This document shows, one piece after another, positions 1 through 13,000 of a stretch of DNA of 64,000 nt. The translations under genes and the position numbers were made by a program. The notes under the pieces are model-generated. The model had not been told where the DNA came from and made no database searches. It was given only the letters and a program-made list of their open reading frames with translations. This DNA is from Mytilus californianus. Taxonomy: Eukaryota; Mollusca; Bivalvia; Mytilida; Mytilidae. Position 1 is the stretch's first letter. Each line of letters begins with the position of its first letter. Location of the stretch: NCBI RefSeq assembly GCF_021869535.1, contig NW_026262668.1:139177635-139241634 (forward strand). Direction: 5' to 3'.

Positions 1-3
1 GGC

Positions 4-63
4 GTCAGTAAATTCCATATGGGGTGAGAGCGAAGCTCAAATCCCCATATGGAATTTACTGAC
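4..63. repeat. Perfect inverted repeat (21-bp arms)
   Basis: Arms at 4-24 and 43-63 are exact reverse complements (left arm begins GTCAGTAAATTCC), separated by an 18-bp loop that itself contains a short TGAG/CTCA stem. It would fold as a hairpin. It may be the edge of a dispersed element cut by the window border. Confidence 0.85.
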
Positions 64-814
64 CCCATATATATAGTATTAGGTCACTAGCACACTGTCT
101 ACGAATTTATCTTACTGACTATCTTAACATGTGGTATTTAGACTAGTGGCCTATCAAGGTGATCAAGTCTTCAATACTTAGTATTAAGAACCTACTTCCA
201 TTGGTCTATACAAAAACAAATGCCAACAATAACAACTTGTTAGCTTTGAATGTGTTTTATGAATTTATTTCAATCAATCATCATCAATTTCTTCGTCTGT
301 TGAAACCTTCAGATTTTTCCTCAACACCGTGTTGTTTTTACAAAGGGATGTAACACCACTACTAACCGTGTATTGAAATAAACCACGCATACTTACCCCA
401 TATGAAATATACACGGTCTCCACACAGTTGCTTTTAACCAATCATATTCCTAGAAATGTATAGGAGGTAAGATAAACACGTATATGGTAATTGAATGATG
501 GAATGACAGGTGCTGGTACCACTCTATGCCTTAGTAGCAAGGGTATCAACAAAAATTTGATAGGAGGGTAAAATGCTTCAAATTAACAACATGATTATGT
601 GAATTTACAATCTATTTGATTGAAAATATTTAAGATACCTGAATTTTATTTTCTGAAATTATATAATAGCACATCTATGAAAATAGAATTTGCCCCAATA
701 TAAAGAAATACCTGCAGAACAAAGAGTAAATCTGTCAGATTTCTATTTTTGATGATTGCTGCAAAGTATACTATGCCCAACTCTGTGTTTAAACCGTTTT
801 ATTTTTTTTGGCAG
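64..814. other. Intron of the ABCB6-like gene, no exon seen
   Basis: AT-rich sequence upstream of the first recognisable ABCB6 exon. I looked for the preceding transmembrane-domain exon and did not find it, so earlier exons should lie left of the window. A pyrimidine tract ending in GCAG at 811-814 forms the acceptor for the exon at 815. Confidence 0.5.
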
Positions 815-1029
815 AAAGCAGAATGGAAATCTATGGCCACATTAAACGTGTTAAACACTCTACAGAACCTCGTGATAACAATGTCTACAGTGGCAGGCTG
901 TCTGCTGTGTGCCTGGGCCGTGGTCCATAGTCTCAGTAACCTACACCTAACTGTTGGGGACTATGTGTTGTTTGGTACTTATCTCATGCAATTGTATGGA
1001 CCTTTAAATTGGTTAGGAACCTATTACAG
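815..1029 (+). CDS. ABCB6: ABCB6-like exon A (end of transmembrane domain)
   Basis: Phase-0 acceptor after TTGGCAG. Encodes [10 protein letters not shown] to GTYY plus two bases of an Arg codon, covering two hydrophobic helices and the intervening loop. Donor AG|GTCAGT. Reading continues correctly only after splicing to 4043. Confidence 0.93.
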
Positions 1030-4000
1030 GTCAGTATTTGTTTCATAAACCATTCCTATGGAATTATTCTGCAATCTGAATAAATGAAAATGTATGGTTA
1101 ATATCAAAGGGACAGCAACCCTATGGCCTTTGTCTATGCATTCATTAATATTCTGCATCATTTTCACTACAGATTTAAGAAAGAAGTATAGTCAATGAGG
1201 CTCAAATATGGCCTTTATTTCTAGCTTAACTTTTGTCCCCTGTGCAACGTGTTGCGGGAGACATAGAAATACCAGGTATCTGTCTGTCCAGTCTTGTTAG
1301 CGCTCTCACATGTACAATTTTTGCCAGATTTTTATAAAACTTATATCATAGGTTTATAACAGCATTGTCTCGGACAAGTTTGAAAATAAGTGCAGATCAA
1401 CAATTTTCAAAAGAGTTATGCCCTTGGAAATATTAATGATTTTGAGCGCTCTCATGTGTACAATTCTTGCAAGATTTTTATGAAACATAGGAAGAAAGAA
1501 AAGAAGTTAGCAGTATCCTTTAACTTCAGTTTCAGCTATATAGATGATGTTCTCTCACTAAATAAATCTCATCGAACTTGAGATAAAGGATTCAACAGAT
1601 ACAGTTAAGTCTGCCTCATATCTTGACTTACATCTAGAATTTGACAATGAGGATCGTTTGAAAACAAAACTTTACGACAAAAGAGATGATTTCAGCTACC
1701 CCATTGTGAACTTTCCATTTCTATGTAGCAACATTCCATCAGCGCTTGCATACGAAATATATACTCCCAGTTGATACGATATTTCAGGTCTTGTATTTCC
1801 TATCATGATTTCCTTGATAGAGGGTTGCTGCTTACAAGGAAGCTATTAAACCAAGAGTTCAAAGTGATGAAGTTGAAATCATTCATTCGTAAATTATACG
1901 GACACCATCATGAGTTGGTTGACCGTTTTGGAATATCCATTTCAGAGACGACAACGGATATGTTCCAATTGTTGTAACTACAATCCCTTCCCCTTTTCCC
2001 TGAATGTGACCTACCGAATTAGGCTTATCACTAGGTTTTTACTAACATAAGCAACATGATGAGTGCCACATGTGAAGCCGGATCTGCTTACCCTTCCGGA
2101 GCACCTGAGATCACTCCCAGTTTTTGGTGGGGCTCAAGTCGCTCAGTCTTTAGTTTTCTATGTTGTGTTTTGTGCACTGTTGTTTGTATGTTTGTCTTTT
2201 TCTTTTTTAGCCATGGCGTTGTCAGTTTATTTTTGACTTATGAGTCTGAATGTCCCTTTGGTATCTTTTGTCTCTCTTTTATATCATAGGTTTATATCAG
2301 CAATGTCTCGGACAATTCTGAAAATCAGTGCCAATCATCAATTTTTAAAAAGATTTATGCCCCTTGGAAATATCAATTATATGGAAAATTGTATTGTTAG
2401 TGCTTTTCATGTGTACAATTCTTGCCAGATTTTTTTGGAAATTATATCATAGGCTTATATCAGCAATGTTTTGGACAAGTACGAAAATCAGTGCTAATCA
2501 ACAATTTTTATACGACCGTAAAATAATTTTGCGCTCATATATTGGTATGATGCTGGCGTCGTCGTCGTCGTTGTCCAAAGACACATTGGTTTTCGCACTC
2601 TAACTTTAGTTTAAGTCAATGGATCTCTATGAAATTTTACCATAAGGTTCAATATCACAAAAGGAAGGTTGGGATAGATTTTGGGGGTTATGGTACCAAC
2701 AGTTAAGGAATTAGGGGCCAAAAAGGGGAAAAAATAAGCATTTTTGTAACTTCCAGACATAACTTGTGTGTTAGTGTATGGATCTCTCTGACATTGTACC
2801 ACAAGGTTCCATATCACAAAGGGAATGCTGGGATTGATTTTGGGGGTAATTGCCTCAAAATTTTAGGAATTAGGGGCCAAAAAAGGGGCAAAAAACAAGC
2901 ATTTTTCTAGTTTCATGACAATAACTTGTGTGTAAGTGTATGGATCTTTCTGAAATTGTACTACAAGGTTCCATATCACAAAGGGAAAGCTGGGTTTGAG
3001 TTTGGGGGTAACTGCCCTAAACGTTTAGGAAAAAGGGGCCAAAAAACAAGCATTTTTCTAAGTTTCCAGACAATAACTTGTGTTCAAGTGTATGGATCTC
3101 TCTGAAATTGTACTGCAAGGTACCATACCACAAAGGGAAGGCTGGGATTGAGTTTGGGGGCGATGAATCATAAGGGGGTTCAAAAAATTGGGGGGGGGGA
3201 TTTTTTTTTCCTTTTTTTTTCTTTTTTTTTCTTTAAAATTTTCCATTTTAAATTGGTTATTTCTGATTTATATATAAAAGCAAATAATAATGATATGGTT
3301 TGAATAGGTAAATTAAAATTTTTTTAAGTTCTTAGACCACATTCATTCTGTGTCAGAAACCTATGCTGTGTCAAATATTTAATCACAATCCAAATTCAGA
3401 GCTGTATCAAGCTTGAAAGTTGTGTCCATACTTGCCCCAACTGTTCAGGGTTCGACCTCTGCAGTTGTATCAAGCTGCGCCCAGCGGAGCATTTTATTAA
3501 TAGTTATGTCCCTTAGAAATATTAATTATATGGAAAATTGCATTGTAAGCGCTCTCAAGTGTACAAATTTTTTGCCAGATTTTTATCAAATTTATATCAA
3601 AGGTTTATATCAGCAATGTCTTGGACAATTTTAAAAAATTAATGCAGATCAAATATTTACAAAAGAGTTATGACCCTTGGAAATATTAATTTTATCAGAA
3701 ATTGCTTTGCATTTGCTCTCAAGCCTTCATTTCTCTAAGATATTTATAAAAAATTTAAAGAACAAAAAAGTTTTTTTGTTAGTTATTGCCCTTGGACAGA
3801 TAAAATATGTGCAACGAAGGGGACATTGAAACTATGTCCTTTTATTAAATTAGGATTTAATGGCAATTATCATAATATACCATACTTTTAACAAATGACT
3901 AGATAGGATATGTTTTTAATCATGCTTCTGAGCCACTGTACCTTTGCCCATTGTGTACGAATTAATTTAAGTATGCATTTGTACTTTATGTCATCAATTT

Positions 4001-7000
4001 GTATTTGTGTTATATGTCTTACATTTACACTTTATTTATCAGAATGATACAACAGTCTTTCGTTGACATGGAAAATATGTTTGATCTTCTCGATGAAAGC
4101 CAAGAGGTAATGCATTAATAATTATTCTCATTACAAAATACTTAAACTAAAAATTACACACTATTAAAACTTCAGAATTTGTTTTTAACACAAATGGCAA
4201 ATTTTATTTTGTTTAAGCTTTCTTGAGTGTGAGATTTGCTATTTTTTTCTACATCATTCACTAACATCAGCTTGATATTCAATTGGCCATCATGTTATTT
4301 GAAAAAAACTTTTATTTGACTGAACATACACCATATGGTTAAGCAATAGTAACAATTAGGGTTTTGTATTCTGGGTACAAATAAAAGATTCTAAGTATGC
4401 CACAATTAGCAACATGTTCCTAGAGATTCACTGGTTTGTCCTCTTCATTGATTAACTGTCACAGTTTTTGCCAGGTATAAGAATGTTAAAAAGTATACAT
4501 TTTCTAATTCCAGGTCACAGATATTAAAGATGCAAGGGATATTGTTTTAAAAAATGGAGAAATACAGTTTAAAAATGTCGACTTCTATTATGATCCAAGG
4601 TAATAATAAGAACAAAATAACCAGTAGATATGACTATTTCTCTTTAAACACACAAGTCTTGAGATTAATTAACAGTTGTACAATAAATTTTAATTTATCT
4701 ACATTTATCTAGTTTATTTAGTTCTGTACCCTCCCTTTTCATTTTGTTCTCTCTCATCTGATTAAAAAAGGATTCAAATATTGAAAAAAACTTTACCTTT
4801 TAAAACAGGCAACAAAAACAGAACTTTACCTTTTAAAACAGGTAACAAAAACAGAACTTTACATATTAAAACAGGTAACAAAAACAGAACTTTACCTATT
4901 AAAACAGGCAACAAAAACAGAACTTTACCTATTACAGGTAACAAAAACAGACCTTTACCTATTAAAACAGGCAACAAAAACAGAACTTTACCTATTAAAA
5001 CAGGCAACAAAAACAGAACTTTACCTATTAAAACAGGTAACAAAAACAGAACTTTACCTATTAAAACAGGCAACAAAAACAGAACTTTACCTATTAAAAC
5101 AGGTAACAAAAACAGAACTTTACCTATTAAAACAGGCAACAAAAACAGAACTTTGTCTGTTAATAACTAGCAACAAAATACTAGATTTATCAAAGATGGT
5201 TGTTGTGTTTTAATTGTATCTTCTCAATCTCATTTGTTGTGGAAGAGCAAGGGACAGGTTTGGAGGTTTATATTGTTTCTTACATTAACTGAGCTTTTGT
5301 TAATATTTTAACTTCTATTTTCTTTTCAGTAAACAGATTTTGAAGAGTATAAATTTTACTGTTCCTGCTGGTCAGACCTATGCTCTGGTAAGACAAAGCT
5401 TTAAATATGTAAGGTATACAATTTTCAGTGAATGTTTTGGCCTTAGATTAAATAAATTGCATTGTTTTTGTAAACAAAAATTAACTTTCTTTAAGGCTAA
5501 TATTCAATTTAGCAATTTTTCATTAGTGATTTAAAAAAGTATTATATTGTGTATGACTCAGCTTGCCAGTAACTCAGGACAAAACATCTGAAGAAATAAC
5601 AAAAGAGTAGTTCAATATTTCAATACATGTTCCTAGACAAGGATATCAATCAGCATATATTTTTATGTCTATTAGTGTAACAAAACTCATCATTTTGTCC
5701 TGAATGATAAGTATTTCTGAATGCTTATAGAAAAGAAAATGTATGTGTTATGTGAAGCCTGGTTACCTGCTCACTGTTCCATGTTAAACCAAGGTAATCC
5801 CATTCACATGGGAAACTAAACTTCCCGATTAGTGATGAAAGTTGGTTGAACAAATTCTTTCATGCCTGGCCCTACCAGTGCAAAGTAGAGCATTATCTCA
5901 TACTAGGTTCGATCTGATACAAAATATTACAAATATAGAGACTAAAGACAAGGCAAGTGAAGGTTTGAAAGGTTGTAGGATGATCATCAAAACTAAGTCC
6001 TCAACTCATACTGTAAAGAGATGTAAACAAGTATACATAAATTCAAGTGACATAGACATACATTTGGTGAATAAAACTGCCAAAATTCTGTTTTACAGCA
6101 AAATCGGTTTTAAAGTCAATTATCTTTATGCAGATACTTAACATAACACATTATAAATTTAGTGGGTTAGAAGCACTTTTATGGAAAGCACTTCATCACA
6201 AATCCTTAAATCTAAAATTTGAAAGCCAAGGATGTATATGAATACAGGAAGAGCTACATGACCAAAGTGGTTTATTTATTTTTAGGGAACATTATTTACT
6301 TGTTTCAGGTTGGACATTCTGGGAGTGGTAAGAGTACAATAATTAGGTTGTTATTCAGATTTTATGATGTCACTGGTGGTCAAATAATAATAGATGGACA
6401 GGATATATCCAAGGTAGGTATATAACTTGAATTGATGTTTAAAGAGTACTTTGTTTGTCAGAGCATTTACTAAAAGTTACAAGAATATCTGAAGAAAAAA
6501 AACAGGCTGTATATGTTCATATTAAACTAAGATAATTCATTATCCTGCTGACTTTAAACATTATTTGTATCGTTGATTGATTTTTACCATTTTTAAAGAT
6601 TGGTAAATTCTATGCTCCTATTAATATTTAACAAAAAGTTCTAACAAACCTGATTACTGAATCTGAAAAAAAGAGAGAAAAAATGAAAGTTCTTTTATAC
6701 AGATTTTTATACGCCCGTTTACGGGACGTATTATGGTATACCTCTGTCCGTCCGTCCGTCTGTCCGTCCGTCTGTCTATCGTCAACATGTCGGACATTAA
6801 CTCAAAAACGCTTTAACCAATTTGCATAAAACTATGGTGAATTGTTTATATCTATTGACGTGAGCTCCCTTTCTTTTTTTATAAAATTTAGATTTTACGT
6901 TTCCGAGTTATGGGGTTTTATTCATTAAAAAAAGGGGGATTTTCCAGTTTTCGGACAATAAGTCAAGAAGTTTTTCACCAACTTGCAAGAAATTGTGGTG

Positions 7001-10000
7001 AATTGTTTATATCTATTGACATGAGCTCCCTTTTGATTTTTATAAATTTTAGATTTTACTTTTCCAAGTTACAGGGTTTTATTCATAAAAAAGGAGGGAT
7101 TTTCCAGTTTTCGGATAAAAACTCCAAAATGCTTTCAGCAATTCTTATGAAACTTTGGTGAATTGTTTGTATGTATTGATGTAAGCTCCCTTTATTTATA
7201 ATGAATTACACTGAATGTTAGGGAAACACCAAAAATCAATCTAATGAATCATGGAGTTCATGCTCTATCATGAAAAGAGGGATAGTAATGAAGAGAAGGA
7301 AAGGTTGGATGTAAAATATTTTCAAACCCTACAAGACTTAAATGTATTCTACATTTTAGGTGAAACAAGAATCTTTACGACAACAGATAGGTGTGGTACC
7401 ACAAGATACAGTTTTATTTAACGATGATATAAGATACAATATACGATATTCAAAGTTTACAGCAACTGATGAAGAAGTAGATAATGCAGCAGATGTGGCT
7501 GATATACATCAAAGGATTCTTACGTTTCCTAAAAGTAAGTAGAGGGTGTAATACGGCAGCAAATGTGGCTGATATGCATCAATGGATTCGAACGTTTCCT
7601 AAAAGTGAGTAGAGGGAGCCACAGGGCAGCAGATGTGGCTGATATACATTAAAGGGTTTGTACATTTCCTTAAAGTGAGTAGAGGGTGCGACAGGGCAGC
7701 AAATGTGGCTGATACACATCAAAGGATTCTTACGTTTCCTAAAAGTAAGTAGAGGGAGCCACAGGGCAGCAAATGTGGCTGATATACATCAAAGGATTCT
7801 TACTTTTCCTAAAAGTGAGTAGAGGGTGCCACAGGGCAGCAGATGTGGCTGATATACATCAAAGGATTATAACGTTTCCTAAAAGTAAGTAGAGGGTGCC
7901 ACAGGGCAGCAAATGTGGCTGATATACATCAAAGGATTCTTACTTTTCCTAAAAGTGAGTAGAGGGTGCCACAGGGCAGCAGATGTGGCTTATATACATC
8001 AAAGGATTTTAACGTTTCCTAAAAGTAAGTAGAGGGTGCCACAGGGCAGCAAATGTGGCTGATATACATCAAAGGATTCTTACGTTTCCTAAAAGTGAGT
8101 AGAGGGTGCCACAGGGCAGCAAATGTGGCTGATATCCATAAAAGGATTCTTAGGTTTCCTAAAAGTAAGTAGGTTGCCACAGAGCAGCAGATGTGGCTGA
8201 TATACATCAAAGGATTTTAATGTTTCCTTAAAGTAAGTAGAAGGAGCCACAGGGCAGCAAATGTGGCTGATATCCATAAAAGTATTCTTACATTTCCTAA
8301 AAGTAAGTAGAGGGTGCCACAGGGCAGCAGATGTGGCTGATATACATCAAATGATTTGAATGTTTCCTAAAAGCAAATAGGGTGCCACAGTGCAACAGAT
8401 GTGGATGATATACATCAAAGGATTTTAACGTTTCCTAAAAGTAAGTAGAGGGAGCCACAGGGCAGCAGATGTGGCTGATATACGTCAAAGGATTTTTACG
8501 TTTCCTAAAAGTAAGTGGAGGGAGCCACAGGGCAGCAAATGTGTCTGATATACATCAAAGGATTCTTACGTTTCCTAAAAGTAAGTAGAGGGTGCCACAG
8601 GGCACCAGATGTGGCTGATATACATCAAAGGATTCTTAGGTTTCCTAAAAGTAAGTAGAAGGAGCCACAAGGCAGAAATTAGCAGGTAGTAGATGTTGCT
8701 GATATAGTTGCATAGGGTTTGTACATTTCGTAAAAGTGAGTAGAGGGTGCGACAGGGCAGCAAATGTGGCTGATACACATCAAAGTATTCTTACGTTTCC
8801 TAAAAGTAAGTAGAGGGAGCCACAGGGCAGCAAATGTAGCTGATATACATCAAAGGATTCTTACTTTTCCTAAAAGTGAGTAGAGGGTGCCACAGGGCAG
8901 CAGATGTGGCTAATATACATCAAAGGATTTTAATGTTTCCTAAAAGTAAGTAGAGGGAGCCACAGGGCAGCAGATGTGGCTGATATACATCAAAGGATTA
9001 TAAAGTTTCCTAAAAGTAAGTAGAGGGAGCCACAGGGCAGCAAATGTGGCTGATATACATCAAAGGATTATAAAGTTTCCTAAAAGTAAGTAGAGGGAGC
9101 CACAGGGCAGCAGATGTGGCTAATATACATCAAAGGATTTTAATGTTTCCTAAAAGTAAGTAGAGGGAGCCACAGGGCAGCAAATGTGGCTGATATACAT
9201 CAAAGGATTCTTACGTTTCCTAAAAGTAAGTAGAGGGTGCCACAGGGCAGCAGATGTGGCTGATATACATCAAAGGATTCTGACATTTCCTAAAAGTAAG
9301 TAGAAGGAGCCACAAGGCATAAATTAGCAGGTAGTAGATGTGGCTGATATGTAACATAGGGTTTGTACATTTCCTTAAAGTGAGTAGAGGGTGCGATAGG
9401 GCAGCAAATGTGGCTGATACACATCAAAGGATTCTTACGTTTCCTAAAAGTAAGTAGAGGGTGCCACAGGGCAGCAGTTGTGGCTAATATACATCAAAGG
9501 ATTATAAAGTTTCCTAAAAGTAAGTAGAGGGAGCCACAGGGCAGCAGATGTGGCTAATATACATCAAAGGATTTTAATGTTTCCTAAAAGTAAGTAGAGG
9601 GAGCCACAGGGCAGCAAATGTGGCTGATATACATCAAAGGATTCTTACGTTTCCTAAAAGTAAGTAGAGGGTGCCACAGGGCAGCAGATGTGGCTGATAT
9701 ACATCAAAGGATTCTGACATTTCCTAAAAGTAAGTAGAAGGAGCCACAAGGCATAAATTAGCAGGTAGTAGATGTGGCTGATATGTAACATAGGGTTTGT
9801 ACATTTCCTTAAAGTGAGTAGAGGGTGCGATAGGGCAGCAAATGTGGCTGATACACATCAAAGGATTCTTACGTTTCCTAAAAGTAAGTAGAGGGTGCCA
9901 CAGGGCAGCAGTTGTGGCTAATATACATCAAAGGATTTTTACGTTTCCTAAAAGTGAGTAGAGGGTGCCACAGGGCAGCAGATGTGGCTAATATACATCA

Positions 10001-13000
10001 AAGGATTTTAACGTTTCCTAAAAGTAAGTAGAGGGTGCCACAGGGCAGCAGATGTGGCTGATATACATCAAAGGATTCTTACGTTTCCTAAAAGTGAGTA
10101 GAGGGTGCCACAGGGCAGCAAATGTGGCTGATATCCATAAAAGGATTCTTAGGTTTCCTAAAAGTAAGTAGGGTGCCACAGGGCAGCAGATGTGGCTGAT
10201 ATACATCAAAGGATTTTAAAGTTTCCTAAAAGTAAGTAGAGGGTACCACAGGGCAGCAGATGTGGCTGATATACATCAAAGGATTTTAACGTTTCATAAA
10301 AGTAAGTAGAAGGAGCCATAGGGCAGCAAATGTGGCTGATATCCATAAAAGGATTCTTACATTTCCTAAAAGTAAGTAGAGGGTGCCACAGGGCAGCAGA
10401 TGTGGCTGATATACATCAAAGGATTATAAAGTTTCCTAAAAGTAAGTAGAGGGTGCCACAGGGCAGCAGATGTTGCTAATATACATCAAAGGATTTTAAC
10501 GTTTCCTAAAAGTAAGTAGAGGGAGCCACAGGGCAGCAGATGTGGCTGATATACGTCAAAGGATTTTTATGTCTCCTAAAAGTAAGTAGAGGGAGCCACA
10601 GGGCAGCAAATGTGGCTGATATACATTAAAGGATTCTTACGTTTCCTAAAAGTAAGTAGAGGGTGCCACAGGGCAGCAGATGTGGCTGATATACATCAAA
10701 GGATTTTAACGTTTCCTAAAAGTAAGTAGAAGGAGCCACAGGGCAGCAAATGTGGCTGATATCCATAAAAGGATTCTTACATTTCCTAAAAGTAAGTAGA
10801 GGGTGCCACAGGGCAGCAGATGTGGCTGATATACATCAAAGGATTATAAAGTTTCCTAAAAGTAAGTAGAGGGAGCCACAGGGCAGCAGATGTGGCTAAT
10901 ATACATCAAAGGATTTTAACGTTTCCTAAAAGTAAGTAGAGGGAGCCACAGGGCAGCAGATGTGGCTGATATACGTCAAAGGATTTTTATGTCTCCTAAA
11001 AGTAAGTAGAGGGAGCCACAGGGCAGCAAATGTGGCTGATATACATAAAAGGATTCTTACGTTTCCTAAAAGTAAGTAGAGGGTGCCACAGGGCAGCAGA
11101 TGTGGCTGATATACATCAAAGGATTCTTATGTTTCCTAAAAGTAAGTAGAAGGAGCCACAAGGCAGAAATTAGCAGGTAGTAGATGTGGCTGATATGTAA
11201 CATAGGATTCTGACATTTAGTAAAAGTAAGTAGAAAGGGCCACAGGGCAGAAAGTAAAGGGCAGCATATGTGGCTGATATATAACAAAGGATTCTAACAT
11301 TTCTAAGAGTAAGTAGAGGGAGCCATATGGCAGGAATGAGTGGACAGTAGGTTTTTGGAAAAGGGATGGGCTCCCTAGTTAGCAAACATTTGGACTGATA
11401 GTTGACAGAAAAAAGTGGTACATTTTAAAAAAAAATGTAATAACCATTGAAATAATTGATTTTATGGAATTTCATAAGCTCTTTTTTGTTTATAAATATG
11501 TCGGGGCAAAGAATTATTCTCTTTATTGTCTTTTTATTAAGGGTTTCTGCTAAAGATTTTATTTTAAATGATTCCACTTATTGCATAGTGTTCTTTCTTT
11601 TTAGAATATGAAACTGTAGTTGGTGAAAGAGGATTAAAATTAAGTGGTGGAGAGAAACAAAGAGTAGCAATAGCAAGAACAATTTTAAAATCTCCTGCTA
11701 TAGTATTAATGGATGAGGTATATTTAATAGCCATAATAGTATAAAAATATATCTTTATACTATCTGTTCATTATACAACTGCAAACAAAGTTTTAAGTGG
11801 GGCGGGGAGAAGGTTTAAAATCATCCTGTCCATCTGTCTGCCTGTCTGTCATTATGCAGTGTAAGTGCTACTCCTAAATGGCTAGACCTAAAAGGATGAA
11901 GCTTTATACAGTTACAGAGCCACTACCTGATGATGTGTGAAAAGGAATCTAAACCCTACATGTTAAAGGGGAGACAATCAAACTTACTTAAGGAATATAA
12001 TCTAAACCCTACATGTTAAAGGGGAGACAATTAAACTTACTTAATTAAGGAATATAATCTAAACCCTACATATTAAAGGGGAGACAATCAAACTTACTTA
12101 ATTAAGGAATATAATCTAAACCCAACATGTTAAAGGGGAGACAATCAAACTTACTTACTTAAGGAATATAATCTAAACCCTACATGTTAAAGGGGAGACA
12201 ATCAACATTACTTACTTAAGGAATATAATCTAAACCCTACATGTTAAAGGGGAGACAATCAAACTTACTTACTTAAGGAATATGATCTAAACCCTACATG
12301 TTAAAGGGGAGACAATCAAACTTACTTAAGGAATATAATCTAAACCCTACATGTTAAAGGGGAGACAATCAAACTTACTTACTTAAGGAATATAATCTAA
12401 ACCCTACATGTTAAAGGGGAGACAGTCAAACTTACTTAAGGAATATAATCTAAACCCTACATGTTAAAGGGGAGACAATCAAACTTACTTAATTAAGGAA
12501 TATAATCTAAACCCTACATGTTAAAGGGGAGACAATCAAACTTACTATAGTGTCATTAGTCTATGTTGTATTCACAGAAAATCTCACTGCTGCCACCATT
12601 TGAAGCACCCATCTAGAAAGTAAAGAATTTTTTGTTCATAGAAAATAAAGATATCTGAAAAGGAAGCAAAACAGTATTCAAAATGTTCAAATATTGTTTA
12701 AAAAATAATAATTCTAATATGAAGTGCTGCTTTCACTTTGTAAACAACAGTGTGATAAAATTCTCAATATATCTATATTAAGCGTAGACTCACAGATGTG
12801 AATATTTATGGCTGTTACAGTTTACCTCCCAGATAAATCAACATGTATCAGTTCCTATGTGCAAACACTATGTTGATTTTGCGGAGATAACATTGAAATT
12901 AAAAAAAAACAATACAGTACTGTTATTCCTATATATTCTAATACATAAGAAAAAGAAATAATGTATGAAATTGAAATAAAATAAAATTCTGCAAAATTAC

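Larger units (their letters stand above)
1230..3850. repeat. Composite dispersed repeat split by other elements (intron A-B)
   Basis: Begins near TGTCCCCTGTGCAACG and ends near GTGCAACGAAGGGGACATTG. Internal diverged blocks carry GTTAGCGCTCTCACATGTAC, TTGCCAGATTTTTAT, CAGCAATGTCTCGGACAA and TATGCCCCTTGGAAATATTA. It is interrupted by a reverse-transcriptase fragment (1481-2282) and by another tandem-structured repeat (2500-3240). The same family recurs at 15045-16187. Confidence 0.7.

Noticed and set aside
4774-5170. Overlapping 122- and 129-codon frames on opposite strands
   Set aside because: Both are products of the 33-bp minisatellite in an ABCB6-like intron.
5740-5920. tRNA-derived SINE suggested by GGTTCGATC
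   Set aside because: No convincing A box at the proper distance, no T or A tail, and no second copy in the window.
7535-11330. CRISPR-like regular spacing
   Set aside because: Units are contiguous with no unique spacers, and the DNA is a spliced eukaryotic gene.
8019-11385. Minus-strand frames with repeated [15 protein letters not shown]
   Set aside because: Antisense of the 70-bp ABCB6 junction array, not a protein family.
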